Positions 43,928 through 52,951 of a stretch of DNA of 64,000 nucleotides are shown in pieces. Positions within the stretch are counted from its first letter, which is position 1; every line of letters begins with the position of its first letter. The stretch is from contig JAWKNO010000003.1 in NCBI GenBank assembly GCA_041391665.1, positions 2,108,001-2,172,000 on the forward strand, written 5' to 3'. This DNA comes from Bacteroidia bacterium. Its GTDB lineage: Bacteria > Bacteroidota > Bacteroidia > J057. Made by a program: the position numbers and the translations under genes. The notes below the pieces were generated by a model, which made no database searches, was not told the origin of the DNA, and saw nothing but the letters and a program-made list of their open reading frames with translations.

Positions 43928-46324
43928 TCACCGCATCAGCGTAATATTTCCTCTCGTCACCTGCGTAGTGGCTCCTCCCGCCTTGCGAAATTGTATCGCC
44001 CAGTAATACACCCCCGCCGGTGCCGGTCTGCTGCCGATGCTGCCTGTCCAATAGTCCTGCGGGGATTGGCTTTCAAATACTTTTTTGCCCCAACGGTCAA
44101 AAATCACCAGCCCATAACTTTCGAGTGGACAAATTACCCTTGGCCGAAAATCGTCATTGATTCCGTCTTCATTGGGGGTAAAGACATTGGGGATAAAGAC
44201 AAAACATTCGCAGTCTGTAACGCCGACAAAAAAGTCTGTCTGTGCCGATTCGCAGTTGTCAGAAATCTGTACAAAATACCTTCCAGGCTCCGTAATGATT
44301 CGCACCGGTTCCTCCGAACCATCCTCCCAAAGGTAATCTGCCCCTGAGGTAGTAACATCAACGCGCAAACTGTCGCCCTGACAAAGGGTAGTATCCAGCC
44401 CGTTTGGTACAGTAAGTGAAGAAACCGACACCTCCACCGTATCGCGCTGGTTGCACCCGGCAAGCATCCGCACCACATGATAGGTGCCTGCGGTGGAGAC
44501 CAGCTGCTGTGCAGATGTGTTTCCATTCTGCCAGCGATAAGTAGCAAAGGCCGCAGATGCATTGAGTGTAACGCTCTGCCCGCCACAGAGTGTGATATCG
44601 GGGCCAAGGTCAAGGGGAGGCAGAGGTTGTACCTGTACAATCAGGGTATCCGAAACCAGGCAGCCTTGCTGATTGACGGTTAGCCAATAGGTTCCGGCAG
44701 TTGTGATCGTGCGGAATGGCGTCCTCAGGCTATCGTTCCAGAGGTATGTTGCGCCGGGGATATTCAGGTTGAGCGTAAGTCCATCTTCCGCACAAATGGT
44801 CGTGTCAGGACCGAGGTTTATTTCCGGAGAAATTTCGCCTACGCGAATCGTATCACTCAGCGGGCATCCTTCAAAATCTGCATTCACCCAGTATTTTCCC
44901 GGCTGAGAAACCACAATCTGCTGTGTCATATCGCCGGTGCTCCAGAGAAAATTGCTGTTTTCTGCTCCGGCATTGAGCACTACGGAGTCTCCTTTACAGA
45001 AAAATATTTCTTCGCCCAGCGCCAGTGGACTGTAGTTGGAAAAATAGGCGTAAGAGGCCTGCTTTCCGATGTCCACATTAATCATTCCCATATGAAAGAC
45101 CCCGGAGGTATTATCGATCTGGTTGGTGGAGGTAACGAGAGAACCCAGCGCCTCTATTCGTCCCGCCATCCATTGTCCATTGGTACCCGGAACGGGAGAA
45201 AAGGAGGAAGCAAGGATATTGGAGGCGCCATTTAGCCGGAAGTTATCTTCATTGCCTGCACGGGTAAGGAGGTAAAAGAAAAAATTATCACTGAAGGGGC
45301 GCACAAATTTCACTACGCGGGTCCCGGTACAGGTTATCGGCGGAATAATGGTTCCTCCCGGCTCATCTCCAGCACCACTCTGGTGCCAGACATATATCGG
45401 CAAAGTGCTGGTGATGGCAGTTGCATTCAGAGAAAGGTCAACGACACTGGTCTGGCCGCGGCTGAGGTTTATGGGAGATTTCCCCTGAATGTTCACAACG
45501 GTCAGATCTTCTGTGGCCGTAAGGTAAACGCGTTCGACATTTGCCTCCCCTTTCATGACAATATAATCAGTTCCCAGGCTTTTCACCGGGATAATCTGAT
45601 CTCCGGAAAGATCATTTCCCGAACCCGTTCCCAGCGACAAGGCATCATCGGAGACGGTAACCGCAATGGGTTTATCTGCGAGTATGTAAGACCCCACGAG
45701 ATTGCCGGCCAGATTGGTTCCGCTTTCGCGGCAGGAGAAAGTTTCGCCTCTGTTTAGCACAATGGAAAAAGGAACACCCGCTACATGATTCTGAATATTT
45801 GAAGCGGGGGTAATTTGAATGGTGGTCTGATTTTGTGTGGCGACCATATCAAAAAAAGAAGCCCCTTGAACATTGATAAACTGTGTCTGGCCGGGAATAA
45901 AAAACTCTTTCCCCAGTGCCTGTTTTCCGCGAAGATTGTAGTCATCGGCATGGTTGGTTGCGGCAATCCGGTAGTAGGCAGTGATAGGTGTGGTAGCGGT
46001 AATATGGAGCCCTTTTTTCAGGATAAAATCCGGAGGCTGGGTTTCCAGTTGGTTGAGGTAGGGGGTGAGGTCAATGATCTCCATTTCGCTGGGAAACAGA
46101 TCGTAGGTCAATGGAGTGAATAACGGATTGGCGGGAAAATCGATTACTACATCAGAAAAAGCACCTGCGCTGCCAATTACCAGCAAAACGGGCGTATCCC
46201 CGGCGACAGCACTTACATCGGGTGCAGCAAACCAGTATTCCGTATCTGTCTGAGCCAGAAAGTTGCCCATAAGCCAGATATTCACCATACAAAAACACAA
46301 CAAACGGAGTAAAGCTGGACGCAT
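43928..46324 (-). CDS. large T9SS type B secreted protein with IgGFc-binding-like N-terminus
   Basis: The 798-residue protein begins with a signal peptide (MRPALLRLLCFCMVNIWLMG, then NFLAQ). Residues ~30-400 form an IgGFc_binding-like domain (YYRIAATNHADDYNLRGKQA, then LGKEFFIPGQTQF and TATEDLTVVNIQGKSP). Four or five Ig-like repeats follow, each with CxGDS or CGG, a LNA and TYLW-x-G pattern (e.g. TICAEDGLTLNLNIPGATYL). The end is a type B (gliding motility-associated) sorting domain: VFIPNVFTPNEDGINDDFRP, then YGLVIFDRWGKKVFES and PAGVYYWAIQFR. It is exported by the type IX system and attached outside; likely an adhesin or gliding-related surface protein. A hairpin lies at its start codon. 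Confidence 0.9.
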   Translation of the reverse strand: MRPALLRLLCFCMVNIWLMGNFLAQTDTEYWFAAPDVSAVAGDTPVLLVIGSAGAFSDVVIDFPANPLFTPLTYDLFPSEMEIIDLTPYLNQLETQPPDFILKKGLHITATTPITAYYRIAATNHADDYNLRGKQALGKEFFIPGQTQFINVQGASFFDMVATQNQTTIQITPASNIQNHVAGVPFSIVLNRGETFSCRESGTNLAGNLVGSYILADKPIAVTVSDDALSLGTGSGNDLSGDQIIPVKSLGTDYIVMKGEANVERVYLTATEDLTVVNIQGKSPINLSRGQTSVVDLSLNATAITSTLPIYVWHQSGAGDEPGGTIIPPITCTGTRVVKFVRPFSDNFFFYLLTRAGNEDNFRLNGASNILASSFSPVPGTNGQWMAGRIEALGSLVTSTNQIDNTSGVFHMGMINVDIGKQASYAYFSNYSPLALGEEIFFCKGDSVVLNAGAENSNFLWSTGDMTQQIVVSQPGKYWVNADFEGCPLSDTIRVGEISPEINLGPDTTICAEDGLTLNLNIPGATYLWNDSLRTPFRTITTAGTYWLTVNQQGCLVSDTLIVQVQPLPPLDLGPDITLCGGQSVTLNASAAFATYRWQNGNTSAQQLVSTAGTYHVVRMLAGCNQRDTVEVSVSSLTVPNGLDTTLCQGDSLRVDVTTSGADYLWEDGSEEPVRIITEPGRYFVQISDNCESAQTDFFVGVTDCECFVFIPNVFTPNEDGINDDFRPRVICPLESYGLVIFDRWGKKVFESQSPQDYWTGSIGSRPAPAGVYYWAIQFRKAGGATTQVTRGNITLMR

Positions 46325-46325
46325 A

Positions 46326-46361
46326 AAAAAATCTGTTACCTATGAAGATAACAGATTTTTT
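46326..46361 (-). terminator. intrinsic terminator-like hairpin at the start of the T9SS gene
   Basis: Arms 46326-46338 and 46349-46361 are perfectly complementary over 13 bp with a 10-nt loop; on the minus strand it ends in a T run. It lies 19 bp downstream of the stop of the small lipoprotein gene and only 2 bp upstream of the ATG of the large T9SS gene. Confidence 0.7.
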
Positions 46362-46379
46362 GATTTTATGTTGACGGGG

Positions 46380-46940
46380 TTATTGTGCTTTGATATTGAC
46401 TCCCGTGATGGTTCCCTCAACAGTAACTACATCCGTAGCGTCAGCAGGGTTTTCCATGGTTATATTCACTTCCACATTGACAAAATAGTCAGCTACCCCT
46501 ACGACATCCTGATACAGATCAGCTTTGGTAATTTTGAATGTACCGGAGGTTGACTGGTAGGATTTTGAAGCAGCAGTTAATATCAGCGATGCATAATTTT
46601 CATTTCCGCTCCCGGTAACTTTTGTGATATCAAAATTACCAGTTTTAACGCCACCGGTTTTTGCAGTGACACTAAAAGTAGGCCCATTGGTAAGATTGGC
46701 AGAAATAGTCATGGTGAACATATCCAGTGAGGCAAGATAAGATCCACCGCTGGCAGCCCCACCGACGGCTAATTGTTCTATCAGTTCAAAATTGATTTCG
46801 CTAATGCTTGTCCCGTTTTGTTTGACCTGAATATTAGCCACAGCATTGGGTAGTTTATCATTGGGGCCGGGAGTTTCACCTTTACAGGAAAACAGAAAAA
46901 AAAGTGTGGATACGAATACTAATTTTAAGATTTGTCTCAT
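46380..46940 (-). CDS. small lipoprotein (DUF6252-like)
   Basis: The 186-residue protein starts MRQILKLVFVSTLFFLFSC with Cys19 as the lipidation site, then KGETPGPNDKLP. The remainder is beta-rich, with repeated small residues (FNMTISANLTNGPTFSVTAK-like, TGSGNENYASLILTAASKSY and DYFVNVEVNITMENPA), fitting small Bacteroidota lipoproteins of DUF6252 type. No known function. The gene is followed by a terminator-like hairpin. Confidence 0.65.
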   Translation of the reverse strand: MRQILKLVFVSTLFFLFSCKGETPGPNDKLPNAVANIQVKQNGTSISEINFELIEQLAVGGAASGGSYLASLDMFTMTISANLTNGPTFSVTAKTGGVKTGNFDITKVTGSGNENYASLILTAASKSYQSTSGTFKITKADLYQDVVGVADYFVNVEVNITMENPADATDVVTVEGTITGVNIKAQ

Positions 46941-47133
46941 GACTTTGTTTGTTTAAAAAGTTATGAGACAAAAATAGTTCGGAGTGAAAGGCTTATTCAA
47001 TTACCTATTTGGGTGAAATTCAGGAGTACCTGTTCGCAAAACGAGGAAGGTAAATTCAGGAAATCCTCCATCAAAGTGGTGAATAGGGAGAAACACCGGA
47101 AAAACCAGCTACCCATTTGGATAAGAACCTTTG

Positions 47134-47631
47134 TTAATCACGCTGGCTTGCAAAAAAGTGGTTTAGCGATTGATAATAGGATACTTTCCCGTGAGAAATC
47201 TCCGAGCAAAACGGTGCCCGAAAGGTGGGCAAATGTGAAACCGGTTCAATACTATGATTAATGAATATATGATCCAGAATATGCCCCACATCAAAGTGAT
47301 TCTGAAAATCCATAAAAAGCTCATCTAAGGCATTTGAGTCAATTTGCAATTGATTTTCAAGTGAAAATTGCATACTCAATACCTGGCCAGGCTGATTGGC
47401 CAGAAAAGCTAATAAGTCAGACAATGTATCTCCTGGCCGGAGAATGGGCGTCGCCTCTTCAGCTTCTTCTTCGAATATCTCTATTTCGGCAATTCTAAGA
47501 TTTCGATCCATCGGATAGAGGAAATCTGCCAACGGATAATTGTACACTGATAGAGTGGAAAATTGGTAAGTTCTTTTTTTCAGTTCGACGAGAACCGGAG
47601 GATTAGTATGGAAATTTTTTCCCTTTAGCAT
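47134..47631 (-). CDS. hypothetical protein
   Basis: A 165-residue acidic protein without signal peptide or membrane helix. Parts read YQFSTLSVYNYPLADFLYPM, RIAEIEIFEEEAEEATPIL and LDELFMDFQNHFDVGHILDH. I recognise no domain. Coding character is moderate: it has an ATG start at 47631 and no overlapping better frame. A short all-alpha or mixed fold is likely. It stands alone on the minus strand between the small lipoprotein gene and the dehydrogenase terminator. Confidence 0.5.
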   Translation of the reverse strand: MLKGKNFHTNPPVLVELKKRTYQFSTLSVYNYPLADFLYPMDRNLRIAEIEIFEEEAEEATPILRPGDTLSDLLAFLANQPGQVLSMQFSLENQLQIDSNALDELFMDFQNHFDVGHILDHIFINHSIEPVSHLPTFRAPFCSEISHGKVSYYQSLNHFFASQRD

Positions 47632-47805
47632 GGCAAGAAGTTAAGACATAAACCCAACCTGCACGTTCGGCTAAAGACAAAACCACCTACTGAATACCTG
47701 CTCTCCTAGGTTCCCAGACTGATATGTTGTTCACATCAGGAGCGATCTATGCCTGCGCGATCAATAATAACTCAAGTAATATACGAGTCCTGGCAAGATG
47801 TGGCA

Positions 47806-47836
47806 AAAAATATTTGCTATCCCTGCAAATATTTTT
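47806..47836 (-). terminator. intrinsic terminator of the dehydrogenase operon
   Basis: Arms 47806-47817 and 47825-47836 pair perfectly over 12 bp around a 7-nt loop. On the minus strand it begins at the dehydrogenase stop codon and ends in a run of T. The stem is mostly A-T pairs but is capped by GC. Confidence 0.7.
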
Positions 47837-48894
47837 CAAACACCCTCTGTAGACTTAAGTATTACTTTGAGATAGCCGGGTTCTTTTCGGTCAAATCGAT
47901 CATAAGCAGTCCTGCCTTCCGCTAAAGGCATGATTGTAGAAATAAATGGACGGAGATCTGCCTGGCCGGCCTGTATACTTTCCAACAATTTTTCCATATA
48001 AAACCGCGCCGGACATCTGCCGATTTTATAGGTAAGGTTTTTGTCATAGGCCTGTGCCGGAGAAAAGGGAAATCCCGGACTTGTATGGACGCCCACCGTT
48101 GATATAATGCCTCCGGGACGCACCAGGTCATAGGCCAGTCTCGCTGCGGATGAGCTTCCGACGGCTTCCATTACGCCATCCGCTCCCCGCCCGTGTGTCA
48201 GCGAGCGGATGCGTTCCAGCGAATCTCTTTCTTGAAAATCAATCGGAATAGCTCCCAGTTTTTTTGCCCATTCCAGTCTTTCCGGAATCGTGTCTATGGC
48301 AAAAATTGTTTCAGCGCCACGCGCTTTGGCTCCCAAAATCGCCATTAACCCTACCGGCCCGCAACCGACCACAGCATATACGCCTTCGGGACGCACATCT
48401 GCCTGGTCTGCACAAAAATAGCCTGTCGCCATGATATCGCCGGTCAGCAAAACCTGTGTGGCATCCATCTCCGCCGAATACCGAACAAGCGTTGTATCAG
48501 CCATCGGAACCCGCACATATTCTGCCTGTCCGCCGTGAAGGCCATGGCCATTTTCCACCCAACCATACAACTGCCCACGCTCACAGCGGCAGGTAAGCCC
48601 GATCCGGCAATAATAACATTCCCCGCAATTGGTAGTAAATGGGCTCACAACATGGTCGCCCTTTTTTAATTTTTTTACGGCCCTTCCGGTTTCGACAATT
48701 TCTCCGACAAATTCATGCCCCATAACCGTACCAGTATCCAGCCCCGATTCCCTGCCGTGATAAATATGCAGATCAGAGCCACATACTGCCGTATATAATA
48801 CCTTCACAATCACATCCTCCGGAGCCACAATTACCGGGTCAGCAGCAGATTCATAACGTATATCGCGAATTCCCTGAAAAGTAAGTGCTTTCAT
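47836..48894 (-). CDS. zinc-dependent alcohol dehydrogenase (MDR family)
   Basis: This 352-residue medium-chain dehydrogenase has catalytic zinc ligands C38, H60 and E61 (AVCGSDLHIYHGRESG, then VMGHEFVGEIVETG), structural zinc Cys at C90, C93, C96 and C104 (NCGECYYCRIGLTCRC), and the NAD-binding loop AVVGCGPVGLMAILGAKARG. It resembles glutathione-independent formaldehyde or threonine-type dehydrogenases; GADGVMEAVGSSSAARLA is typical of the family. It lies 10 bp after the PqaA-like gene, so the two form an operon. The substrate is not clear. Confidence 0.9.
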   Translation of the reverse strand: MKALTFQGIRDIRYESAADPVIVAPEDVIVKVLYTAVCGSDLHIYHGRESGLDTGTVMGHEFVGEIVETGRAVKKLKKGDHVVSPFTTNCGECYYCRIGLTCRCERGQLYGWVENGHGLHGGQAEYVRVPMADTTLVRYSAEMDATQVLLTGDIMATGYFCADQADVRPEGVYAVVGCGPVGLMAILGAKARGAETIFAIDTIPERLEWAKKLGAIPIDFQERDSLERIRSLTHGRGADGVMEAVGSSSAARLAYDLVRPGGIISTVGVHTSPGFPFSPAQAYDKNLTYKIGRCPARFYMEKLLESIQAGQADLRPFISTIMPLAEGRTAYDRFDRKEPGYLKVILKSTEGV

Positions 48895-48904
48895 TTTGAA
48901 TGGT

Positions 48905-50335
48905 TTATTCTTTCAGTCTTGTACCTTTGGGCGTTACCGGAGCAAATGCAGCAAACGGATAAGTATCAGGGGTTACGACAACGCCCGTTGTTAGTTTGAT
49001 GGGAATTTCTGCAACGCCAGGGAAAGTTAGTTCTGCAAAAAATGCAGTATAACCCGCCTCCGGCTTGTCTGCTTTCAGCCGGTATGTACCGTCTGTAGCC
49101 AGCGGTATGTCCATGGGTTGATAAGCTCTGCCGATCGAGTCCACCTGAAAATTGCGGGCTTTCGGATTGTGCGCCTGCCACAGCGTAATAGACTGAGGTA
49201 CAAATTCGGGGGAAGTCTGAATCACCAGTTCGCCATTTTCCACCTTCCAGTCAAAATCAGGACGTGGGGTTTCGGTAACAATGCTCTGGTAGAAGGAGAT
49301 GAGCGTTTCGAGGGCATCAGTTTCGCGCATGGAGTGTTCACTGTTGGGAACATACCGAAGGTGTTTTTCGCCGATCAGATCTTTCCAGTAAAACTTCCAG
49401 GAATCGGGGAGAAAAAACTGGTCACCTGTACCGTTGATGATCATTTTGGGCATATCCAGCCGGTCGCGGTAGGAGAAAGGTTCTGTGAGTTCGAGCATCC
49501 GCGCATATTCTGCCGAGCCCTGCCATTCCATAATTCCCTCCTGAGAATAATTACCTACTGCGGGTGCCCATTGGCCATATACCTGCCAGTGGTGTTCGAA
49601 GGAAGGAACAATATTGAGCAAATCTATGACGATTGGAACAATTGCAATTACCCGTTTATCCATAGCGGCAGTGGTCCAGGTTGTCCATCCGCGTTTGGAG
49701 GCACCGGCTACTACAAATTGATTTACAGGGTGAGACAGACTTTTCCGGGAGAAAGCTTCTACCACATCCATAGCGCGAACGGCAGCGGTGGTCATAGGAA
49801 GCCGTGCCAGCCATTTGGCATCTTCATCTTTGGCACCACCTTCGAGAAATTTTCGCCATCCGTAAGAGATCAGTTCGTCTTCTTCGCGGGGGCCAAAATC
49901 ATCGCCGACAAATTCGACCGGTTGGTTGGGCACATTGTGAAGATCAGCCACGACGGACTTAGACAGCAGAGCGGTCTGGAGAACGAGGTCGCTGGCTTTG
50001 GCAGGTTGTTGGCGCTTGCGGTTTCCCCCGCCGATAAAAAGCATACCCGTATTACTTTCGGCCTCGTCAGGCACAACGATGGTAAGCCAGTGCCACCAGA
50101 CAGGATCTTTGACTTCAGCTTCTGTCAGCCATCGTTGAGATACGAAGCGGATGACATAGGCAGAATAACCCTCACCAGGAATTGTATCAACGGTTTCCCA
50201 TGCAAAATCTGGCGAAACCGTCTGCACATACGACTCAAACGGATTGAGGGAAACAGCGGCAAAAGGCTCTGGCGCAGGGCGGCAGGAAAACAGAAAAACA
50301 AAAAGTGAAAGCAGTAGCAGGTTTACGTATTTCAT
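48905..50335 (-). CDS. PqaA-like alpha/beta hydrolase lipoprotein
   Basis: The 476-residue protein belongs to the PhoPQ-activated pathogenicity-related family. Signal MKYVNLLLLSLFVFLFSC gives lipidated Cys18. The alpha/beta-hydrolase nucleophile is S213 in FVVAGASKRGWTTW; the acid is probably in MIINGTGDQFFLPDSW and the His in YVPNSEHSMRETD. Preceding motifs are HWLTIVVPDE, MLFIGGGNRKRQQP and YGWRKFLEGG. The family's substrate is unknown. Start at 50335 fits the lipobox. First gene of a two-gene operon with the zinc dehydrogenase. Confidence 0.85.
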   Translation of the reverse strand: MKYVNLLLLSLFVFLFSCRPAPEPFAAVSLNPFESYVQTVSPDFAWETVDTIPGEGYSAYVIRFVSQRWLTEAEVKDPVWWHWLTIVVPDEAESNTGMLFIGGGNRKRQQPAKASDLVLQTALLSKSVVADLHNVPNQPVEFVGDDFGPREEDELISYGWRKFLEGGAKDEDAKWLARLPMTTAAVRAMDVVEAFSRKSLSHPVNQFVVAGASKRGWTTWTTAAMDKRVIAIVPIVIDLLNIVPSFEHHWQVYGQWAPAVGNYSQEGIMEWQGSAEYARMLELTEPFSYRDRLDMPKMIINGTGDQFFLPDSWKFYWKDLIGEKHLRYVPNSEHSMRETDALETLISFYQSIVTETPRPDFDWKVENGELVIQTSPEFVPQSITLWQAHNPKARNFQVDSIGRAYQPMDIPLATDGTYRLKADKPEAGYTAFFAELTFPGVAEIPIKLTTGVVVTPDTYPFAAFAPVTPKGTRLKE

Positions 50336-50388
50336 AGCTCAGGTTAATAGTAGTTGCGGAATTTACAAATAATTTCGAATGCCCCTTC

Positions 50389-50409
50389 GGGCGCAAACCA
50401 AAATGTCGC
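50389..50409 (+). repeat. third copy of the 21-bp repeat
   Basis: Matches the repeat at 1871-1891 with one mismatch and is exactly complementary to 1119-1139. It lies in the region upstream of the PqaA-like gene, some 49 kb from the other copies. Confidence 0.7.
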
Positions 50410-50507
50410 ACCTGATAATAATGAATAACTATATGGACACAATATGATTGTCTTTGACACAAGGCCCGTCACGGTCACAATATTGTTAGGCATTACAGCC
50501 ACGATCT

Positions 50508-51004
50508 CTTTATTTTTTTATTGATTGCGCCGCAGCGCGCGTATGACGAACCCCCTTCCGCATAGCGTCCCCCTTTCAATGGGGGACTTGCGGAATTACG
50601 AGAGCCGAACGACGGCGACAAATCGAAGAAATCTCAGCTACATACTTCCCCTACGCCATCAGGTTCTCTTCCCACATTCCACCGGGCGAAGCCAGACCCC
50701 GGCGGGGTCCCATGTTTGTAGCCAAACCAGTGCCCCACCCTTTATTTTTTTATTGATTGCGCTGCAGCGCGCGTATGACGAACCCCCTTCCGCATAGCGT
50801 CCCCCTTTTAATGGGGGACTTGCGGAATTACGAGAGCCGAACGACGGCGACAAATCGAAGAAATCTCAGCTACATACTTCCCCTACGCCATCAGGTTCTC
50901 TACCCACATTCCACCGGGCGAAGCCAGACCCCGGCGGGGTCCCATGTTTGTAGCCAAACCGGTGCCCGGCCCTTTATTTTTTTATTGATTGCGCCGCAGT
51001 GCGC
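50508..51004. repeat. 232-bp tandem repeat, two full copies and a partial third
   Basis: The string CTTTATTTTTTTATTGATTG recurs at exact 232-bp spacing (GATTGCGC at 50523, 50755 and 50987). The first two units differ at only a few positions; the third stops after ~15 bp into the unit. The unit contains CATGTTTGTAGCC and CCGGGCGAAGCCAGACCCCGG, a diverged reverse-strand form of the 49-bp repeat from 857-905. Apparent open frames within it repeat with it. Rest of 50336-51103 shows no gene. Confidence 0.92.
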
Positions 51005-51103
51005 CGCCCCTGTTTATCCAGCGGAGAAACAACTTACGGATCACTACGAGATTTAGGTTTATGCTCGTTGACGAGCATTTTATTAGGAGAATATTTGAAA
51101 CGC

Positions 51104-51985
51104 CTATTCCAATGAAAAAATACATTCCTCCAGAGAAGTGCCGTAGCGTATGGTGCTGGAAAGTATAGAAATATCACCGGGTCTGATGGCATGATGCGCG
51201 CTAAGTTTACACACGGTAGGCGGCATGAGGCTGTCAGTTCCTGTAAATGCATTTTGCCCCGAAAGATGAACATAGGAATTGAGAAGGATCGCATTTGCCT
51301 GGCCGGGGTTTAGGCAGGTGATGGGCGTCGAAAACGTTTCAACAGGCGCAGTGATTGTTCGCAGGTCTATGGTGTTTACGATTGCGGGTAAAGACAAGAG
51401 GGTAGGTAAATGGCGCATAAAACACAGCGGGTAGTGCGCGATTTCTCCCTCAAATTCGGCTTCACAGATTTGTGCGGTATTGACAATCTTTTCAGGAATC
51501 ATTACCCCATCCGGTTTTAAGAACTGGCGTAAATGTCTGAAAATCTGCACCTGAAATTCATTGGCGCAGAATATACTCATCAATTCGCCGATGAGAGCGT
51601 CTACGGGTTCGGGGAGAGAGACTTTGCGGGCGTCGCCAAACAGCAGTTCTACTTTATGGGAGAGGCCCATTCGGGCGATTTCGGTTTCGAGGAAGGGCTG
51701 GAGGTCAGGATTATTTTCAATGAGGTAAGCCTTTTTGACGAAGGGGAGGTAGTGTTGGGTTAAAGCAAGCCTGCCGACACCCGCTTCACAGACGACCAGA
51801 TCTTTGAAGTAATTGTACTGTTGAAAGGTATCGGCAAACTTGCCCACCCGCAGTTTGTCGGTTTCCATGATATCGTAGTAGATCTGCGGAAACCCGAAGT
51901 GGCGGGAATCGAAGGTTTGCGCTTCCAGGAGCGCGTATTTGAGTTGGGGGTAGTTTTGGATGATGTCAGGGAAGATGGGATGCAT
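51104..51985 (-). CDS. PRMT-like class I methyltransferase
   Basis: Start at 51985 (MHPIFPDIIQNYPQLKYALL) is preferred; the upstream ATG at 52033 adds 16 residues. The ~293-residue protein has AdoMet motif I DLVVCEAGVGRLALTQHYL and post-I acidic residue in AYLIENNPDLQPFLE. PVDALIGELMSIFCANE occupies the place of the double-Glu loop of protein arginine methyltransferases. The FLKPDGVMIPEKI segment and a C-terminal beta-barrel-like half follow the PRMT layout. Bacterial PRMT-like enzymes are poorly characterised; the target may be a protein or a small molecule. It stands alone. Confidence 0.75.
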   Translation of the reverse strand: MHPIFPDIIQNYPQLKYALLEAQTFDSRHFGFPQIYYDIMETDKLRVGKFADTFQQYNYFKDLVVCEAGVGRLALTQHYLPFVKKAYLIENNPDLQPFLETEIARMGLSHKVELLFGDARKVSLPEPVDALIGELMSIFCANEFQVQIFRHLRQFLKPDGVMIPEKIVNTAQICEAEFEGEIAHYPLCFMRHLPTLLSLPAIVNTIDLRTITAPVETFSTPITCLNPGQANAILLNSYVHLSGQNAFTGTDSLMPPTVCKLSAHHAIRPGDISILSSTIRYGTSLEECIFSLE

Positions 51986-52276
51986 ATTTCCGAATTTGGC
52001 GGAATGATACGGAATAATTGGGAATACGCACAAGCATCAAAAAAAAGAGGCCGAATACAATGTAAGCGGCCCCAGTAAACCAACCCCTGTCAGGAGATTT
52101 CATTTACCGGAGGAAAAGTGAGAAGGAAATTTTTAAAAATCAGATAGAAAAAAGTGTGAATCTCCCAGAAAATGGGGGGGGCTTATGCCCATTCGTGCTC
52201 CGAGAGTTCACACCGTACTCCCCCCAAAAATTAGGACAGTAAGTTTAGTTTGTCCAAAACCCTTAAATTTACTGTT

Positions 52277-52552
52277 ATGGGAAGAAGAAAATTCACCTCA
52301 CAATTCAAGACAAAAGTGGTGCTTGAAGCGCTGAAAGAGCGATCAAGTCTGACGGAATTGGCACAAAAATACGAGCTTCATCCTCAACAAATTACCACGT
52401 GGAAGCGCACCTTTCTATCGAGTGCGGAGTCTGTGTTTTCCCAGCCGGAGTTATCAGCTCAGGACGAGGCGGCCGAGGAGAAAGCCCGCCTACTACAAAT
52501 CATCGGGGAGCAAAAAGTGGAACTGGAGTTTCTTAAAAAAAAATTGCGATGA
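52277..52552 (+). CDS. IS3-family transposase OrfA
   Basis: The start at 52277 gives MGRRKFTSQFKTKVVLEALK, the usual opening of an IS3 OrfA helix-turn-helix protein. The remainder (LAQKYELHPQQITTWKRTFL onward, then a leucine-zipper-like VELEFLKKKLR end) is complete at ~91 residues. The upstream in-frame ATG at 52250 is not used because it lies in the terminal repeat. In intact elements OrfA and OrfB are fused by a -1 frameshift; the A7-8 run near 52535 is the expected slippery site. Confidence 0.85.
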   Translation: MGRRKFTSQFKTKVVLEALKERSSLTELAQKYELHPQQITTWKRTFLSSAESVFSQPELSAQDEAAEEKARLLQIIGEQKVELEFLKKKLR

Positions 52553-52689
52553 TGCCACTTGAAACGAAACGCGCGATGGTGGATCGTTCAGATCGAAGCC
52601 TGAGTTTGGCTGGTCAATGTCGAGTCCTGGGTATCTCTCGTTCGGGTTTGTATTATGAGCCACGAGGGATAATGGCTGGATCACCATAA
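52549..52689 (+). pseudogene. IS3-family transposase OrfB, N-terminal fragment
   Basis: Starts with ATGATG overlapping the OrfA stop. Reads MMPLETKRAMVDRSDRSLSL, AGQCRVLGISRSGLYYEPRG, then IMAGSP and a stop. The first 40 residues are the typical OrfB start (HTH_21-like region); the DDE catalytic part is absent. The break falls at about 52667. Confidence 0.85.
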
Positions 52690-52951
52690 TACCTAGACAA
52701 AACAACCAAAATGTGCAAAGGCACTCGCTATTGCAATAGAGTTTGAGGCGTAGAGGCTGATACATAAAAATAAAGTTTAACACGCCTGGTCAAAAACCAG
52801 GCGTGTATAAATTGATTTCATACACATTTATGGAATTTTTCGCTGTTTCCTTATTTTCTAAAAGTAAACATTATTCTTTTTCCTTCATCATTTAAATCCA
52901 TGAAATCAATGAAGGTCTCAGGAAAAATTATATTTAAATCTCCCAAAAAAA
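52690..52951. other. intergenic region after the IS fragment, with a hairpin at 52780-52806
   Basis: No gene. Holds a perfect 11-bp stem (ACACGCCTGGT / ACCAGGCGTGT) with a 5-nt loop at 52780-52806. Surrounding sequence is A+T rich with no strong T run. It might be a transcript end shared by convergent units or part of the IS scar. Confidence 0.5.

Larger units (their letters stand above)
52215..52689 (+). mobile_element. truncated IS3-family insertion sequence
   Basis: A left-end-like sequence (GTACTCCCCCCAAAAATTAG at 52215-52234) precedes orfA and the first 46 codons of orfB. The right two-thirds of orfB and the right terminus are missing, so the element cannot move by itself. Confidence 0.8.

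Noticed and set aside
43854..44051. N-terminal extension of the sulfatase frame
   Set aside because: It overlaps the 3' end of the T9SS type B gene, is basic and low-complexity, and precedes a clear signal peptide at 43853.
49118..50308. 396-codon plus-strand frame opposite the PqaA-like gene
   Set aside because: Long only because of codon bias on the real strand; translation has no recognisable fold, while the minus strand has lipobox and catalytic Ser.
50525..51056. Repeated 90-99 codon plus-strand frames
   Set aside because: They are generated by the 232-bp tandem repeat; the two translations are the same sequence and have no family character.
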